A stretch of 64,000 bases of DNA from Allobosea sp. Root483D1 (GTDB lineage Bacteria; Pseudomonadota; Alphaproteobacteria; Rhizobiales; Beijerinckiaceae). The position numbers and the translations under genes are program-made. How positions within the stretch are numbered: the stretch's first letter is position 1; every line of letters begins with the position of its first letter. The notes under the pieces were generated by a model. The model saw only the letters and a program-made list of their open reading frames with translations, made no database searches and had not been told where the DNA came from. The DNA lies in NCBI RefSeq assembly GCF_001429505.1, contig NZ_LMJW01000022.1:1-64000 (forward strand). Reading direction: 5' to 3'. Shown here piece by piece: positions 42,791 through 50,571 of this stretch.

Positions 42791-44353
42791 GTGGCAGGGG
42801 AGCAGAAGCACCTTCTGAGATTGGCGCTCGGCACGGGCGATGCAGGCTATGCCGGCACGCTTGTGCTCATCCTCTGCGCCACTGCTCTGGCCGGGCTGAT
42901 CGTCTGGTTCGCGCCGCTGGAGAGCGTCTCGGCGATCTACATGCTGCCGGTGCTGGTTGCCGCGATCCGTTACGGCACCGGCCCGGCGATCGCCGCCGCC
43001 CTGCTCGGCGCGGTCATGACCTCGCTGTTCTATCCGCCGCTGTTCAGCGTGCTGGTGTTCCGGCCGGCGCAGCTCATCGACCTCGTCACCTCGCTGGTCG
43101 TGGCGCTGACTTTGGGCTGGCTCGCCGGTCATCTGCGTACCGAAATGGTCAAGGTCCGCGAGGAGGAACGCCGCACCCGCCAGCTTTACCGCCTGAGCAG
43201 CGAGATCGCCGGCGCGGTCGATGTCGCAGCGATCTACGACATCGTCGCCGCCCATATGGCCGACCTGTTCGGGCGCGAGGTTGCGCTCTTCGTCGCGGCC
43301 GATGGCCGCTCCTGGCGCACGATCCGCGCCCCAGCGGCAGGGGCGCCCGTCGAAGCGCTCGGGCGCGCGGTCGAGAGCTTCAGCACCCGGACCGGCGACG
43401 CCGGAGGGCCGGAGGTCGAGGTGCTGGCGCTCGGTTCGCAGGCGCATTGGCTGCTCTGCAATCTCAGCGGTCCGGACCGGCCGAAGGCGGTCCTCGCGGT
43501 ATCGCTGGGCGGCGCTGACGTCGGCGCGGCTGACGCGGTGGTTGCCCAGGCCCGTTCCATCCTCGCCGAGGGCGAAAAATCGCTGGAGCGGCTCGGCCTC
43601 ACCCGCGCGCTGGAAGAGCGGCAGTTGCGCCAGCGCAGCGACGCCCTGCGCGATATCCTGATCGAGGCTGTCTCGCATGAGCTGCGCACGCCCGTCGCCA
43701 GCATCCTCGGCTCGGCCAGCGTGCTGTTGACGGCCGAGCCGGTCGCTTCAGAGCCGCGCCTGCACGACCTGTCCGCTGCGATCGGCTCCGAAGCCGCACG
43801 GCTCGACCGGCGCATCCAGAACCTGCTCGACGTCACCCGTATCCGGGCCGGCGCTCTGCAGCCGCGTTTCGACGAGCTCGACCTCGCCGATATCGTCAAT
43901 GCCGCGCTGGACAGCGTCGCGGAGCGATTGGGTGGCCGCAAGGTCGTGCTCGCTCTCGGGCGGGACCTGCCTTTCGTCCGGGTCGATCCGGTGCTGGTCG
44001 AGCAGGCGCTGGTCAACATCCTGGAGAATGCCGCCAAGTTTGCGCCGGACGCGGCGCCGATCGCCATCAGCGCCCGCCTGCGCGACGGCAAGCTGGCGGT
44101 CGAGGTCCGTGACGAGGGGCCGGGGCTCGACCGGCACGAGGCCGAGCGGATATTCGAGCGCTTCCATCGCGGCGAACGTCATGCCGATATTGCCGGCGGC
44201 AGCGGCCTCGGGCTGACCATCGCCAAGACCTTCGTCGAGGCGAATGGCGGCAGCATCGAGCCGCTGAGCGAGGGGCCGGGCACGGGCACGACGATGCGGA
44301 TATGGCTGCCGCTCGCGCCGGAACGGCGCCTGGAGGAGGGGGATGATGACTGA
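42791..44353 (+). CDS. Sensor histidine kinase, KdpD-like membrane and kinase part
   Basis: A 520-residue kinase. Four close helices (about residues 20-120; YMLPVLVAAIRYGTGPAIAA, LIDLVTSLVVALTLGWLAGH) form a DUF4118 domain as in KdpD, followed by a GAF-like region, HisKA with EAVSHELRTPVASILGSASV, and the ATPase with N-box LVNILENAAKFAP, G1 VRDEGPGLD and G2 GGSGLGLTIAKTF. The KdpD N-terminal ATP-binding and USP domains are missing. It starts with GTG and overlaps the response regulator gene by 11 bases. No kdpFABC follows, so the stimulus may not be potassium. Confidence 0.92.
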   Translation: MAGEQKHLLRLALGTGDAGYAGTLVLILCATALAGLIVWFAPLESVSAIYMLPVLVAAIRYGTGPAIAAALLGAVMTSLFYPPLFSVLVFRPAQLIDLVTSLVVALTLGWLAGHLRTEMVKVREEERRTRQLYRLSSEIAGAVDVAAIYDIVAAHMADLFGREVALFVAADGRSWRTIRAPAAGAPVEALGRAVESFSTRTGDAGGPEVEVLALGSQAHWLLCNLSGPDRPKAVLAVSLGGADVGAADAVVAQARSILAEGEKSLERLGLTRALEERQLRQRSDALRDILIEAVSHELRTPVASILGSASVLLTAEPVASEPRLHDLSAAIGSEAARLDRRIQNLLDVTRIRAGALQPRFDELDLADIVNAALDSVAERLGGRKVVLALGRDLPFVRVDPVLVEQALVNILENAAKFAPDAAPIAISARLRDGKLAVEVRDEGPGLDRHEAERIFERFHRGERHADIAGGSGLGLTIAKTFVEANGGSIEPLSEGPGTGTTMRIWLPLAPERRLEEGDDD

Positions 44354-45089
44354 ACCGCGGCAGCAGGCCGGCCCGCTCGTCCTCGTGGTCGACGACGAGC
44401 CGCAGATCCGGCGCTTCCTCAAGGCCGGCTTCGAGATGCAGGGCTTCCGCATCGCCGAGGCCGAGACGGCAAAGCAGGCGCTCGAGCTCGCGGTGATGCG
44501 CCGGCCGGACCTCGTCATGCTCGATCTCGGCCTGCCCGATGCCGATGGCGCGAGTGTGCTGGAGGCGCTGCGCGGCTGGTTCCAGGGCGCGGTCATCGTC
44601 CTCTCTGTCCGCAGTTCGGAGGAGGAGAAGGTCGCGCTGCTGGAGAAAGGCGCCGACGATTACGTCGTCAAGCCCTTCGGCATGGCCGAGCTCCTGGCCC
44701 GCGCCCGCGTCGTGCTCCGGCGCGTCGCCCAGCCTGGCGCCGCCGAGCCGGTGCTGCGTGTCGGCAGGCTGACGGTCGATCTCGCCAGGCGCCTGGTCGG
44801 GCTCGACGGCGTCCCCATCGTGCTGTCGCCGAAGCAGTTCGCGCTTCTCAGGGTGCTTGGCGCGCATCACGGCAAGGTCCTGACCCACCGCCAGCTGATG
44901 AAGGAACTCTGGCCGCAGGACCCGGACGAGGACGTGCAGTATCTGCGCATCCTGATGAAGAAGCTGCGCGACAAGATCGAGCCCGATCCGGCCCGGCCGG
45001 CCTATCTCGTGACCGAGCTCGCCATCGGCTACCGCCTGCGGACGCAGGAGCAGCTCGACGCGGTCGGCTATGCGCCGGCTATGCGCTAG
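44343..45089 (+). CDS. OmpR/KdpE-type response regulator
   Basis: A 248-residue regulator. The receiver has LVVDDEPQIRRFLKAGFEMQ, the phospho-accepting Asp in LVMLDLGLPDADG, the switch Ser/Thr region VIVLSVRSSEEEK and Lys in DDYVVKPFG. The C-terminal winged helix (LSPKQFALLRVLGAHHGKVL, LRILMKKLRDKIEPDPARPA, YLVTELAIGYRL) is KdpE-like. Overlap with the kinase gene shows a dedicated pair. The next genes, 94 bases on, are TRAP permease subunits and could be its targets. Confidence 0.94.
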   Translation: MMTEPRQQAGPLVLVVDDEPQIRRFLKAGFEMQGFRIAEAETAKQALELAVMRRPDLVMLDLGLPDADGASVLEALRGWFQGAVIVLSVRSSEEEKVALLEKGADDYVVKPFGMAELLARARVVLRRVAQPGAAEPVLRVGRLTVDLARRLVGLDGVPIVLSPKQFALLRVLGAHHGKVLTHRQLMKELWPQDPDEDVQYLRILMKKLRDKIEPDPARPAYLVTELAIGYRLRTQEQLDAVGYAPAMR

Positions 45090-45183
45090 GCCGGTTGCCG
45101 ACATGGAACGGCTAAGCGCGTAGCTGCTAGCGACGGATTCCGAGAAGCGCGCGGGGACGCGCCCGGAGCCGGGAACGCATTAT

Positions 45184-45795
45184 ATGTTCAAACTCTGGTT
45201 GGCGCTCGCCACGGTGGGCGGCATGGCCGCTATCGTCTGGCTGGCCTGGACCTTTTGCCGTCAGCTCATGCCGCTGGCGCGGGCGATCGACCGGCTCGGC
45301 AGCTCGCTTGGCGTGATCGCGAGCTGGCTCGTCCTGCTCGCTTGCCTGATCAGCGCCGGCAACGCGACGATCCGCTATCTCTTCTCCACCAGCTCCAACG
45401 CCTGGCTCGAGCTGCAATGGTACATGTTCGCCGGCATGGTGCTGCTCGGCTCGGCCTATACGGTGCGGGTCAACGAGCATGTCCGCGTCGACCTGTTCTA
45501 CGGCATCGTCTCCGACCGGACCCGGCACTGGATCGACCTCGTCGGCGGGGCGGTGTTCCTGCTGCCGATGTGCCTGGTGATGATCTGGTTCACCTGGCCC
45601 TGGTTCGTGCAGTCCTGGGTTCTGAACGAGTCCTCCAGCAATGCCGGCGGCTTGATCCGCTGGCCGGTCATCCTGCTCCTGCCGGTCGGTTTCACCCTGA
45701 TCCTGCTGCAGGGCGTCTCGGAGATGATCAAGCGTGCGGCGGCGCTGCGCGGCTTCCACCAGCACGAATACGCTTACGAGAAGCCGCTGCAATGA
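45184..45795 (+). CDS. TRAP transporter small permease (DctQ)
   Basis: A 203-residue membrane protein with an extra N-terminal helix followed by four typical DctQ helices. LELQWYMFAGMVLLGSAYTV and RVNEHVRVDLFYGIVSDRTR are the family signatures (the NEHVRVD stretch is common in the mannitol/chloroaromatic-type TRAP systems). It overlaps dctM by 4 bases. There is no dctP gene on either side. Confidence 0.92.
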   Translation: MFKLWLALATVGGMAAIVWLAWTFCRQLMPLARAIDRLGSSLGVIASWLVLLACLISAGNATIRYLFSTSSNAWLELQWYMFAGMVLLGSAYTVRVNEHVRVDLFYGIVSDRTRHWIDLVGGAVFLLPMCLVMIWFTWPWFVQSWVLNESSSNAGGLIRWPVILLLPVGFTLILLQGVSEMIKRAAALRGFHQHEYAYEKPLQ

Positions 45796-47231
45796 TCGAC
45801 GCTATCCGCGCCAATCTCGGCCCCATGATGTTCGGGGGCCTGGTCGCCTTCCTGCTGATCGGTTATCCGGCTGCCTTCTCGCTGGCGGCGGTCGGGCTGT
45901 TCTTCAGCTTCATCGCGATCGAGATGGGAGTGATCGCGCCCCAGTACATGGGCAATCTCACCTTTCAGCTCTATTCGATCATCTCGAACGACCTTCTGCT
46001 CTCGATCCCGTTCTTCACCTTCATGGGCGCGGTGCTCGAGCGCTGCGGCCTCGCCGAGGACCTGCTCGATTCGATCGGCCAGCTCTTCGGCAGTGTCCGC
46101 GGCGGCCTGTCCTATGCCGTCATCTTCGTCGGCGCGATCCTCGGCGCCATCACCGGCACGGTCGCCGCTTCGGTCATCGCCATGGGCGTGATCTCGCTGC
46201 CGGTGATGATGCGCTATGGCTACAACATGCAGCATGCGACCGGCGTCATCGCGGCGTCGGGCACGATCACCCAGCTGATCCCGCCCTCGCTGGTGCTGGT
46301 CGTCCTCGCCGACGTGATGGGCAAGTCGGTCGGCGACATGTATGCCGGCGCGATCGGCCCCAGCATCGTCCAGGTCGTGCTGTTCTGTATCTGGGTCGCG
46401 ATCCTCGGCATCCTCAAGCCGGCTCATATCCCGGCGCTGCCGCCGGAGGCGCGCACGCTCAAGGGCTGGGCGCTCGCGATCAAATGCATCCGCGGGATCG
46501 TGCCCTCGGCGGCGCTGATCTTCCTGGTGCTCGGCACGATCTTCATGGGCCTCGCCACGCCGACGGAAGCAGGCGCGATGGGCGCGGTCGGCGCGCTCGG
46601 GCTGGCGGCGCTCTACGGCACGCTGACCAGGAAGCTGACCTATCAGGCGATGTCCTCGACCATGCGCATCACCGCCATGGTGACGATGATCCTGATCGGC
46701 GCGCGCGTCTTCAGCCTGGTCTTCCAGGGCGTCGACGGGGGCTTGTGGATCGAGCACATGCTGACCGGATTGCCCGGCGGTCAGGTCGGTTTTCTGGCCT
46801 TCATCATGGTCTTCGTCTTCTTCATCGCCTTCTTCCTGGACTTCTTCGAGATCGCCTTCATCATCATCCCGCTGCTGACACCGGCGGCGGCGAAGCTCGA
46901 CATCAACCTGATCTGGTTCGGCCTCCTGATCTGCGCCAACATCCAGACCTCGTTCATGCACCCGCCCTTCGGCTTCGCGCTGTTCTATCTGCGCGGCATC
47001 GCGCCGCCGACGGTGAAGAGCCGCGACATCTATCTCGGCTCGATCCCCTGGATCGTGCTGCAGCTCATCCTGGTCGCGCTGATGATCGCCTTCCCGGAGA
47101 TGGTGACCTACTGGCTCGACAACCCGGTGACGCTTGACCCGGCGGCGCTCGAGAAGCAGCTCAACAACATGCCGGGCCTCGGCAACATGCCGGGCCTCGA
47201 GCTCGACGGCTTAAGCCCGCCCAAGCCCTGA
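45792..47231 (+). CDS. TRAP transporter large permease (DctM), orphan
   Basis: A 479-residue permease, about 50 residues longer than standard DctM, as in the FcbT3/TakP-type group. LLLSIPFFTFMGAVLERCGL, GAITGTVAASVIAMGVISLP, GTITQLIPPSLVLVVLADVM and GLATPTEAGAMGAVGALGLA are hallmarks. The tail contains NNMPGLGNMPGLELDG, a small internal duplication. The ATG overlaps the dctQ stop as ATGA. Without a receptor gene nearby, its binding protein must be encoded elsewhere. Confidence 0.94.
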   Translation: MIDAIRANLGPMMFGGLVAFLLIGYPAAFSLAAVGLFFSFIAIEMGVIAPQYMGNLTFQLYSIISNDLLLSIPFFTFMGAVLERCGLAEDLLDSIGQLFGSVRGGLSYAVIFVGAILGAITGTVAASVIAMGVISLPVMMRYGYNMQHATGVIAASGTITQLIPPSLVLVVLADVMGKSVGDMYAGAIGPSIVQVVLFCIWVAILGILKPAHIPALPPEARTLKGWALAIKCIRGIVPSAALIFLVLGTIFMGLATPTEAGAMGAVGALGLAALYGTLTRKLTYQAMSSTMRITAMVTMILIGARVFSLVFQGVDGGLWIEHMLTGLPGGQVGFLAFIMVFVFFIAFFLDFFEIAFIIIPLLTPAAAKLDINLIWFGLLICANIQTSFMHPPFGFALFYLRGIAPPTVKSRDIYLGSIPWIVLQLILVALMIAFPEMVTYWLDNPVTLDPAALEKQLNNMPGLGNMPGLELDGLSPPKP

Positions 47232-47255
47232 GCGACGGCAGCGCCGAAGCGCTCA
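47229..47255. terminator. Hairpin joining two convergent stop codons
   Basis: TGAGCG (47229-47234) with CGCTCA (47250-47255) and inner CGGC/GCCG form a stem. The left end is the stop codon of dctM and the right end, read on the other strand, is the stop codon of the nitronate monooxygenase gene. It is a compact candidate bidirectional terminator without T-tracts. Confidence 0.4.
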
Positions 47256-48308
47256 GGGGTCGAGTCCGGCGAGTCTGCGCGTCAGCTCGGCCGAGGACAT
47301 CGCCTTGGCGAGCGGGAAGGCCTGGCCGGCCCAGAGCAGGGTGAAATCGTCACGGCCCGCTGCCTCGGCGGCGCTGCGCAGCGGCCCCAGCGCCGTGCCG
47401 GCGGTGGGGAAGGCCGGGGCGAGCTCGGAGAGTGGTCCGAGCTCCGCCATCGCCCGGTTGACGATGCCGCGCGCCGGCCTGCCGGTGAACAGGTTGGTGA
47501 TCGCAGTCGGACGCTCGCTCATGCCGAGCGCCCTGCGATAGATCGGCGAGATGCTGGCTTCGGGCGTGAACAGATAGGCGGTGCCGACCTGGACCGCCGC
47601 TGCACCGAGGGCGAAGGCAGCCTCCACCCCGCGCCGGTCGGTGACGCCGCCGGCGGCGATCACCGGGATGGAGACCGCGTCGACCACCTGCGGCACCAGC
47701 GCGAAGGTGCCGACCTGCTCGGAAATGCGGTCGTTGAGGAAGATGCCGCGATGGCCGCCGGCCTCGGCGCCCATGGCGATGACGGCATCGACGCCGTGCT
47801 CGGCCAGCCAGCGCGCCTCGGGCACAGTGGTGGCGGAGGCGATGACCTTGGCCCCGGTGCGCTTGACCCGCTCGAACAGCTCGGGCGCGGGCAGGCCGAA
47901 ATGGAAGCTGACGACCTCCGGCCGGTACTCCTCCAGGACGGTCGCGAGGGTTGCGTCGAAGGGCGTGCGGCCGCTCGGCGTCTTCGGCATGTCCGGATCG
48001 AGCCCGGCTTCGGCATAGTAGCCGTCGAGGTGCTTCAGCCACGCCGCCTGGCGGGCCGGATCGTCCGCCGGCGGCGTATGGCAGAAGAAGTTGAGGTTGA
48101 TCGGCCGGCGCGTGCCGGCGCGTACCTTGTCCAGCGCCGCCCTGAGGCCCGCCTCGTTGTATTGCGCGCCGGCCAGCGAGCCGAGGCCGCCGGCTTCGCT
48201 GACAGCGATCGCCATCTCCGGTGTCGACGCCAGGGCCATCGGCCCCTGGATGATCGGCAATTCGATGCCGAACAGGTCGAGCAGTCGCGCTTGTGCGGTG
48301 CTGGTCAT
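47253..48308 (-). CDS. Nitronate monooxygenase
   Basis: A 351-residue FMN enzyme of the NMO/2-nitropropane dioxygenase family. IELPIIQGPMALASTPEMAI, the GGLGSLAGA loop, GVDAVIAMGAEAGGHRG with the catalytic His and PVIAAGGVTDRRGVEAAFAL, the FMN phosphate site, are visible. ATG 48308 with GAGGAA upstream is preferred over an upstream in-frame start. It oxidises alkyl nitronates such as propionate-3-nitronate. A second, partial paralogue lies at the right window edge. Confidence 0.92.
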   Translation of the reverse strand: MTSTAQARLLDLFGIELPIIQGPMALASTPEMAIAVSEAGGLGSLAGAQYNEAGLRAALDKVRAGTRRPINLNFFCHTPPADDPARQAAWLKHLDGYYAEAGLDPDMPKTPSGRTPFDATLATVLEEYRPEVVSFHFGLPAPELFERVKRTGAKVIASATTVPEARWLAEHGVDAVIAMGAEAGGHRGIFLNDRISEQVGTFALVPQVVDAVSIPVIAAGGVTDRRGVEAAFALGAAAVQVGTAYLFTPEASISPIYRRALGMSERPTAITNLFTGRPARGIVNRAMAELGPLSELAPAFPTAGTALGPLRSAAEAAGRDDFTLLWAGQAFPLAKAMSSAELTRRLAGLDP

Positions 48309-48438
48309 GATCGTTCCTCGCGGGGGCGAATGGGGCTGCGGTGGCCAGTGTCCGCCGCAGCCCCGTGATTTCAAAGGCGAAGGTCAGCGCATCCGAAGTG
48401 CAGGATTGAGCGAGTCCTGGGTCCCGCTGACGGCGAGA

Positions 48439-48669
48439 CTAGCTCGCCGCGCGCCGCTTGCGGTATTCCGGGACGGGCAGACCACCCCAGCCCCAATTGT
48501 CGAGCGCGACCTCCTCGATCACGACGAAGGTCGCCTCAACCGGCTTGTTGAGCACGTCGAGCAGGAGCTGGCTGGCGCCGGCAATGAGCCTCGCCTTCTC
48601 CTCAGACGTGACCGAGGAACGGCCCGGGCCGGAGCCCTCGCGGGTGACCTGGATGGTGACGATCGGCAT
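48439..48669 (-). CDS. Tautomerase family protein (4-oxalocrotonate tautomerase-like)
   Basis: A 76-residue protein starting MPIVTIQVTREG; after removal of Met the N-terminal Pro would be the catalytic base. SSVTSEEKARLIAGASQLLL and KPVEATFVVIEEVALDNWGW match the OCT/MIF fold with the usual late aromatic residues. It lies 28 bases downstream of the SDR gene on the same strand and 130 bases before the nitronate monooxygenase, suggesting a small operon. Confidence 0.9.
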   Translation of the reverse strand: MPIVTIQVTREGSGPGRSSVTSEEKARLIAGASQLLLDVLNKPVEATFVVIEEVALDNWGWGGLPVPEYRKRRAAS

Positions 48670-48697
48670 GGAAACCTCCTGCTGGTCCGGTTGCGGG

Positions 48698-49408
48698 TCA
48701 GTGGCCGGCGCTCTGGCCGCCGTCGACGTGGAGGATCTCGCCGGTGACGAAACCGGCGTTTTCTAGGAAGAGCACGGCGTCGACGATGTCGCGGACCTCG
48801 CCCATCCGCTTGACCGGGTGCAGATTGGCCAGGAATTCATGCGTCTGCGGCGCGTGCATCGGCGTCTTGATGATGCCGGGGGAGACAGCGTTCACCCGGA
48901 TGCCCTGGGTGGCGTATTCGATCGCCAGCGCCTTGGTCGCCGAGTTGATGCCGCCCTTGGTCAGGTTGGCGAGCACGGTCGGAACGCCCGCGACCGCATG
49001 GTCGGTCAGGCTGGTGGTGATGCTGACGATATGGCCGGAACCCTGCTTCAGCATGGCGGCCACGGCCTGCTGGGTGATGTGGAAGAAGCCGGCGAGATTG
49101 GTCGCGATCTTTCTCTGGAAATCCTCCGCCGTGTAGTCGGTGAAGGGCTTGGCGATGAAGATGCCGGCATTGTTGACCAGCGTGTCGACGCGTCCGAAGC
49201 GGGCAATCGCCTCGCGGACGACCGCCTCGGCGGTCGCCGGATCGGCGATGTCACCGGGGACCGCCAGAATGTCTGGGTCGCTGCCCTGCGTGATCGAGCG
49301 TGACGTCGCGACGATCCGGTAATTGCGGTCGCGGAAACCCTTGACCAGCGCAGCGCCAATGCCCTGCGAGGCGCCGGTGACGATGGCGACCTTCCGTTCG
49401 TTGCTCAT
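48698..49408 (-). CDS. SDR-family oxidoreductase
   Basis: A 236-residue classical short-chain dehydrogenase. AIVTGASQGIGAALVKGF is the cofactor motif, LVNNAGIF the NNAG strand. Ser in HIVSITTS precedes a segment where the usual YxxxK is replaced by LANLTKGGINSATKALAIEY, in which Lys is kept but the catalytic Tyr is not evident. MHVDGGQSAGH closes the family C-terminus. It starts an apparent SDR-tautomerase-NMO unit downstream of a LysR gene on the same strand. The substrate is unknown. Confidence 0.9.
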   Translation of the reverse strand: MSNERKVAIVTGASQGIGAALVKGFRDRNYRIVATSRSITQGSDPDILAVPGDIADPATAEAVVREAIARFGRVDTLVNNAGIFIAKPFTDYTAEDFQRKIATNLAGFFHITQQAVAAMLKQGSGHIVSITTSLTDHAVAGVPTVLANLTKGGINSATKALAIEYATQGIRVNAVSPGIIKTPMHAPQTHEFLANLHPVKRMGEVRDIVDAVLFLENAGFVTGEILHVDGGQSAGH

Positions 49409-49552
49409 GATGATCCTCGTTGCTTCGGCAGCGAGCGGATGTGCCGCTGCCCGGCCCAGGGCCTGATGACGAGGAATTTGGAGTGTTTCGCGCTGTGGCT
49501 GAATGCCTTCTGTTCGGCAGTCATTCCTCCGTAGCGCGGAAGAATGGGCAGT

Positions 49553-50488
49553 TCAGGAGCGCATCACGCCCGACTCGGCCGAGAGCCGTGCGAAGTCGGC
49601 GCGCAGGCGCGGCACGGCGAAGTCGAGGAAGGCCCGGACCTTGGGGACGTTCGAGCGGCCCTGCGGCATGATCAGGTTGACGGGCCGGCCCGGCGGCTCG
49701 GCATCTCGCAGCAGGAGCTCGAGCGAACCATCCTGCACGCGCTCGGCGACGTGGTAGGCGAACAGCCGCGTGACGCCGAGCCCGCCGACCGCAGCCCCCA
49801 ATGCCGCCCTGACACTGTTGACGGTGAGCCGTGGCTTGAACTGGACGGAGCGGGACACGGAGCCGCCCTTCACGGGCGGGAAGACCCAGGCATCGCGCCC
49901 GAAATCGGTGCAGGCGATGATGTTGTGTCTGGCCAGGTCCCCCGGCTCGTCGATACGCGGGTGCTGATTGAGATAGCGCGGCGAGGCCACGATCACCGGC
50001 CGGACCTCGCCGCCGATGCGGATCGCCGTCATCGCCGAATCCGGCAGGTCGAGGATACGCAGGGCGATGTCGATGCCTTCCTCGACCAGGTTGGCACCAC
50101 GCGAGAGCAGGACGAGGTTGACCGAGACGGCCGGAAACGCCTCGATGAAGGCATCGACGATCGGCCGCAGGATCTCCTCGCCGCTGATCGGCGGCGCCGT
50201 GATGGTCAAGGTGCCGCGCGGGGCGGCTTGCTCGCTGGCGCCGACCGCGTCGAGCTCCTGCAGGTCGGCGAGGACGCGGCGGCAGGCCGCGGCATAGCGC
50301 TCGCCGGTCTCGCTCAGCCGGATCGAGCGGGTCGTACGGTGCAACAAGGGAGCACCGGCTTGCTGTTCGAGGAAGGCGACAGCCCGGCTCACCGCTGCCG
50401 GAGAGCGGCCGAGCAGGCGTCCCGCCCCGGCGAGGCTACCCTCGTCCAGTGCGGCGATGAACACTTTCATCGCGTCGATGCGATCCAT
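49553..50488 (-). CDS. LysR-family transcriptional regulator
   Basis: A 311-residue LTTR: MDRIDAMKVFIAALDEGSLA and GRSPAAVSRAVAFLEQQAGA form the DNA-binding helices, followed by LLHRTTRSIRLSETGERYAA, typical of the AaeR/DmlR-like branch. It lies 144 bases upstream of the SDR gene on the same strand and probably controls it. The effector domain is complete to the C-terminus. Confidence 0.92.
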   Translation of the reverse strand: MDRIDAMKVFIAALDEGSLAGAGRLLGRSPAAVSRAVAFLEQQAGAPLLHRTTRSIRLSETGERYAAACRRVLADLQELDAVGASEQAAPRGTLTITAPPISGEEILRPIVDAFIEAFPAVSVNLVLLSRGANLVEEGIDIALRILDLPDSAMTAIRIGGEVRPVIVASPRYLNQHPRIDEPGDLARHNIIACTDFGRDAWVFPPVKGGSVSRSVQFKPRLTVNSVRAALGAAVGGLGVTRLFAYHVAERVQDGSLELLLRDAEPPGRPVNLIMPQGRSNVPKVRAFLDFAVPRLRADFARLSAESGVMRS

Positions 50489-50571
50489 GATGCCCCCGAG
50501 CCTCGGGCCTTAAGCTCGGTCAAACCGGCAGGCTGTCAAGCGCACGCGGCGCCGGTCCAGGCCGTGCCGTA

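Noticed and set aside
42791..45089. A kdp potassium system
   Set aside because: Only KdpDE-like regulators are present, without the KdpD N-terminal domains or any kdpFABC gene.
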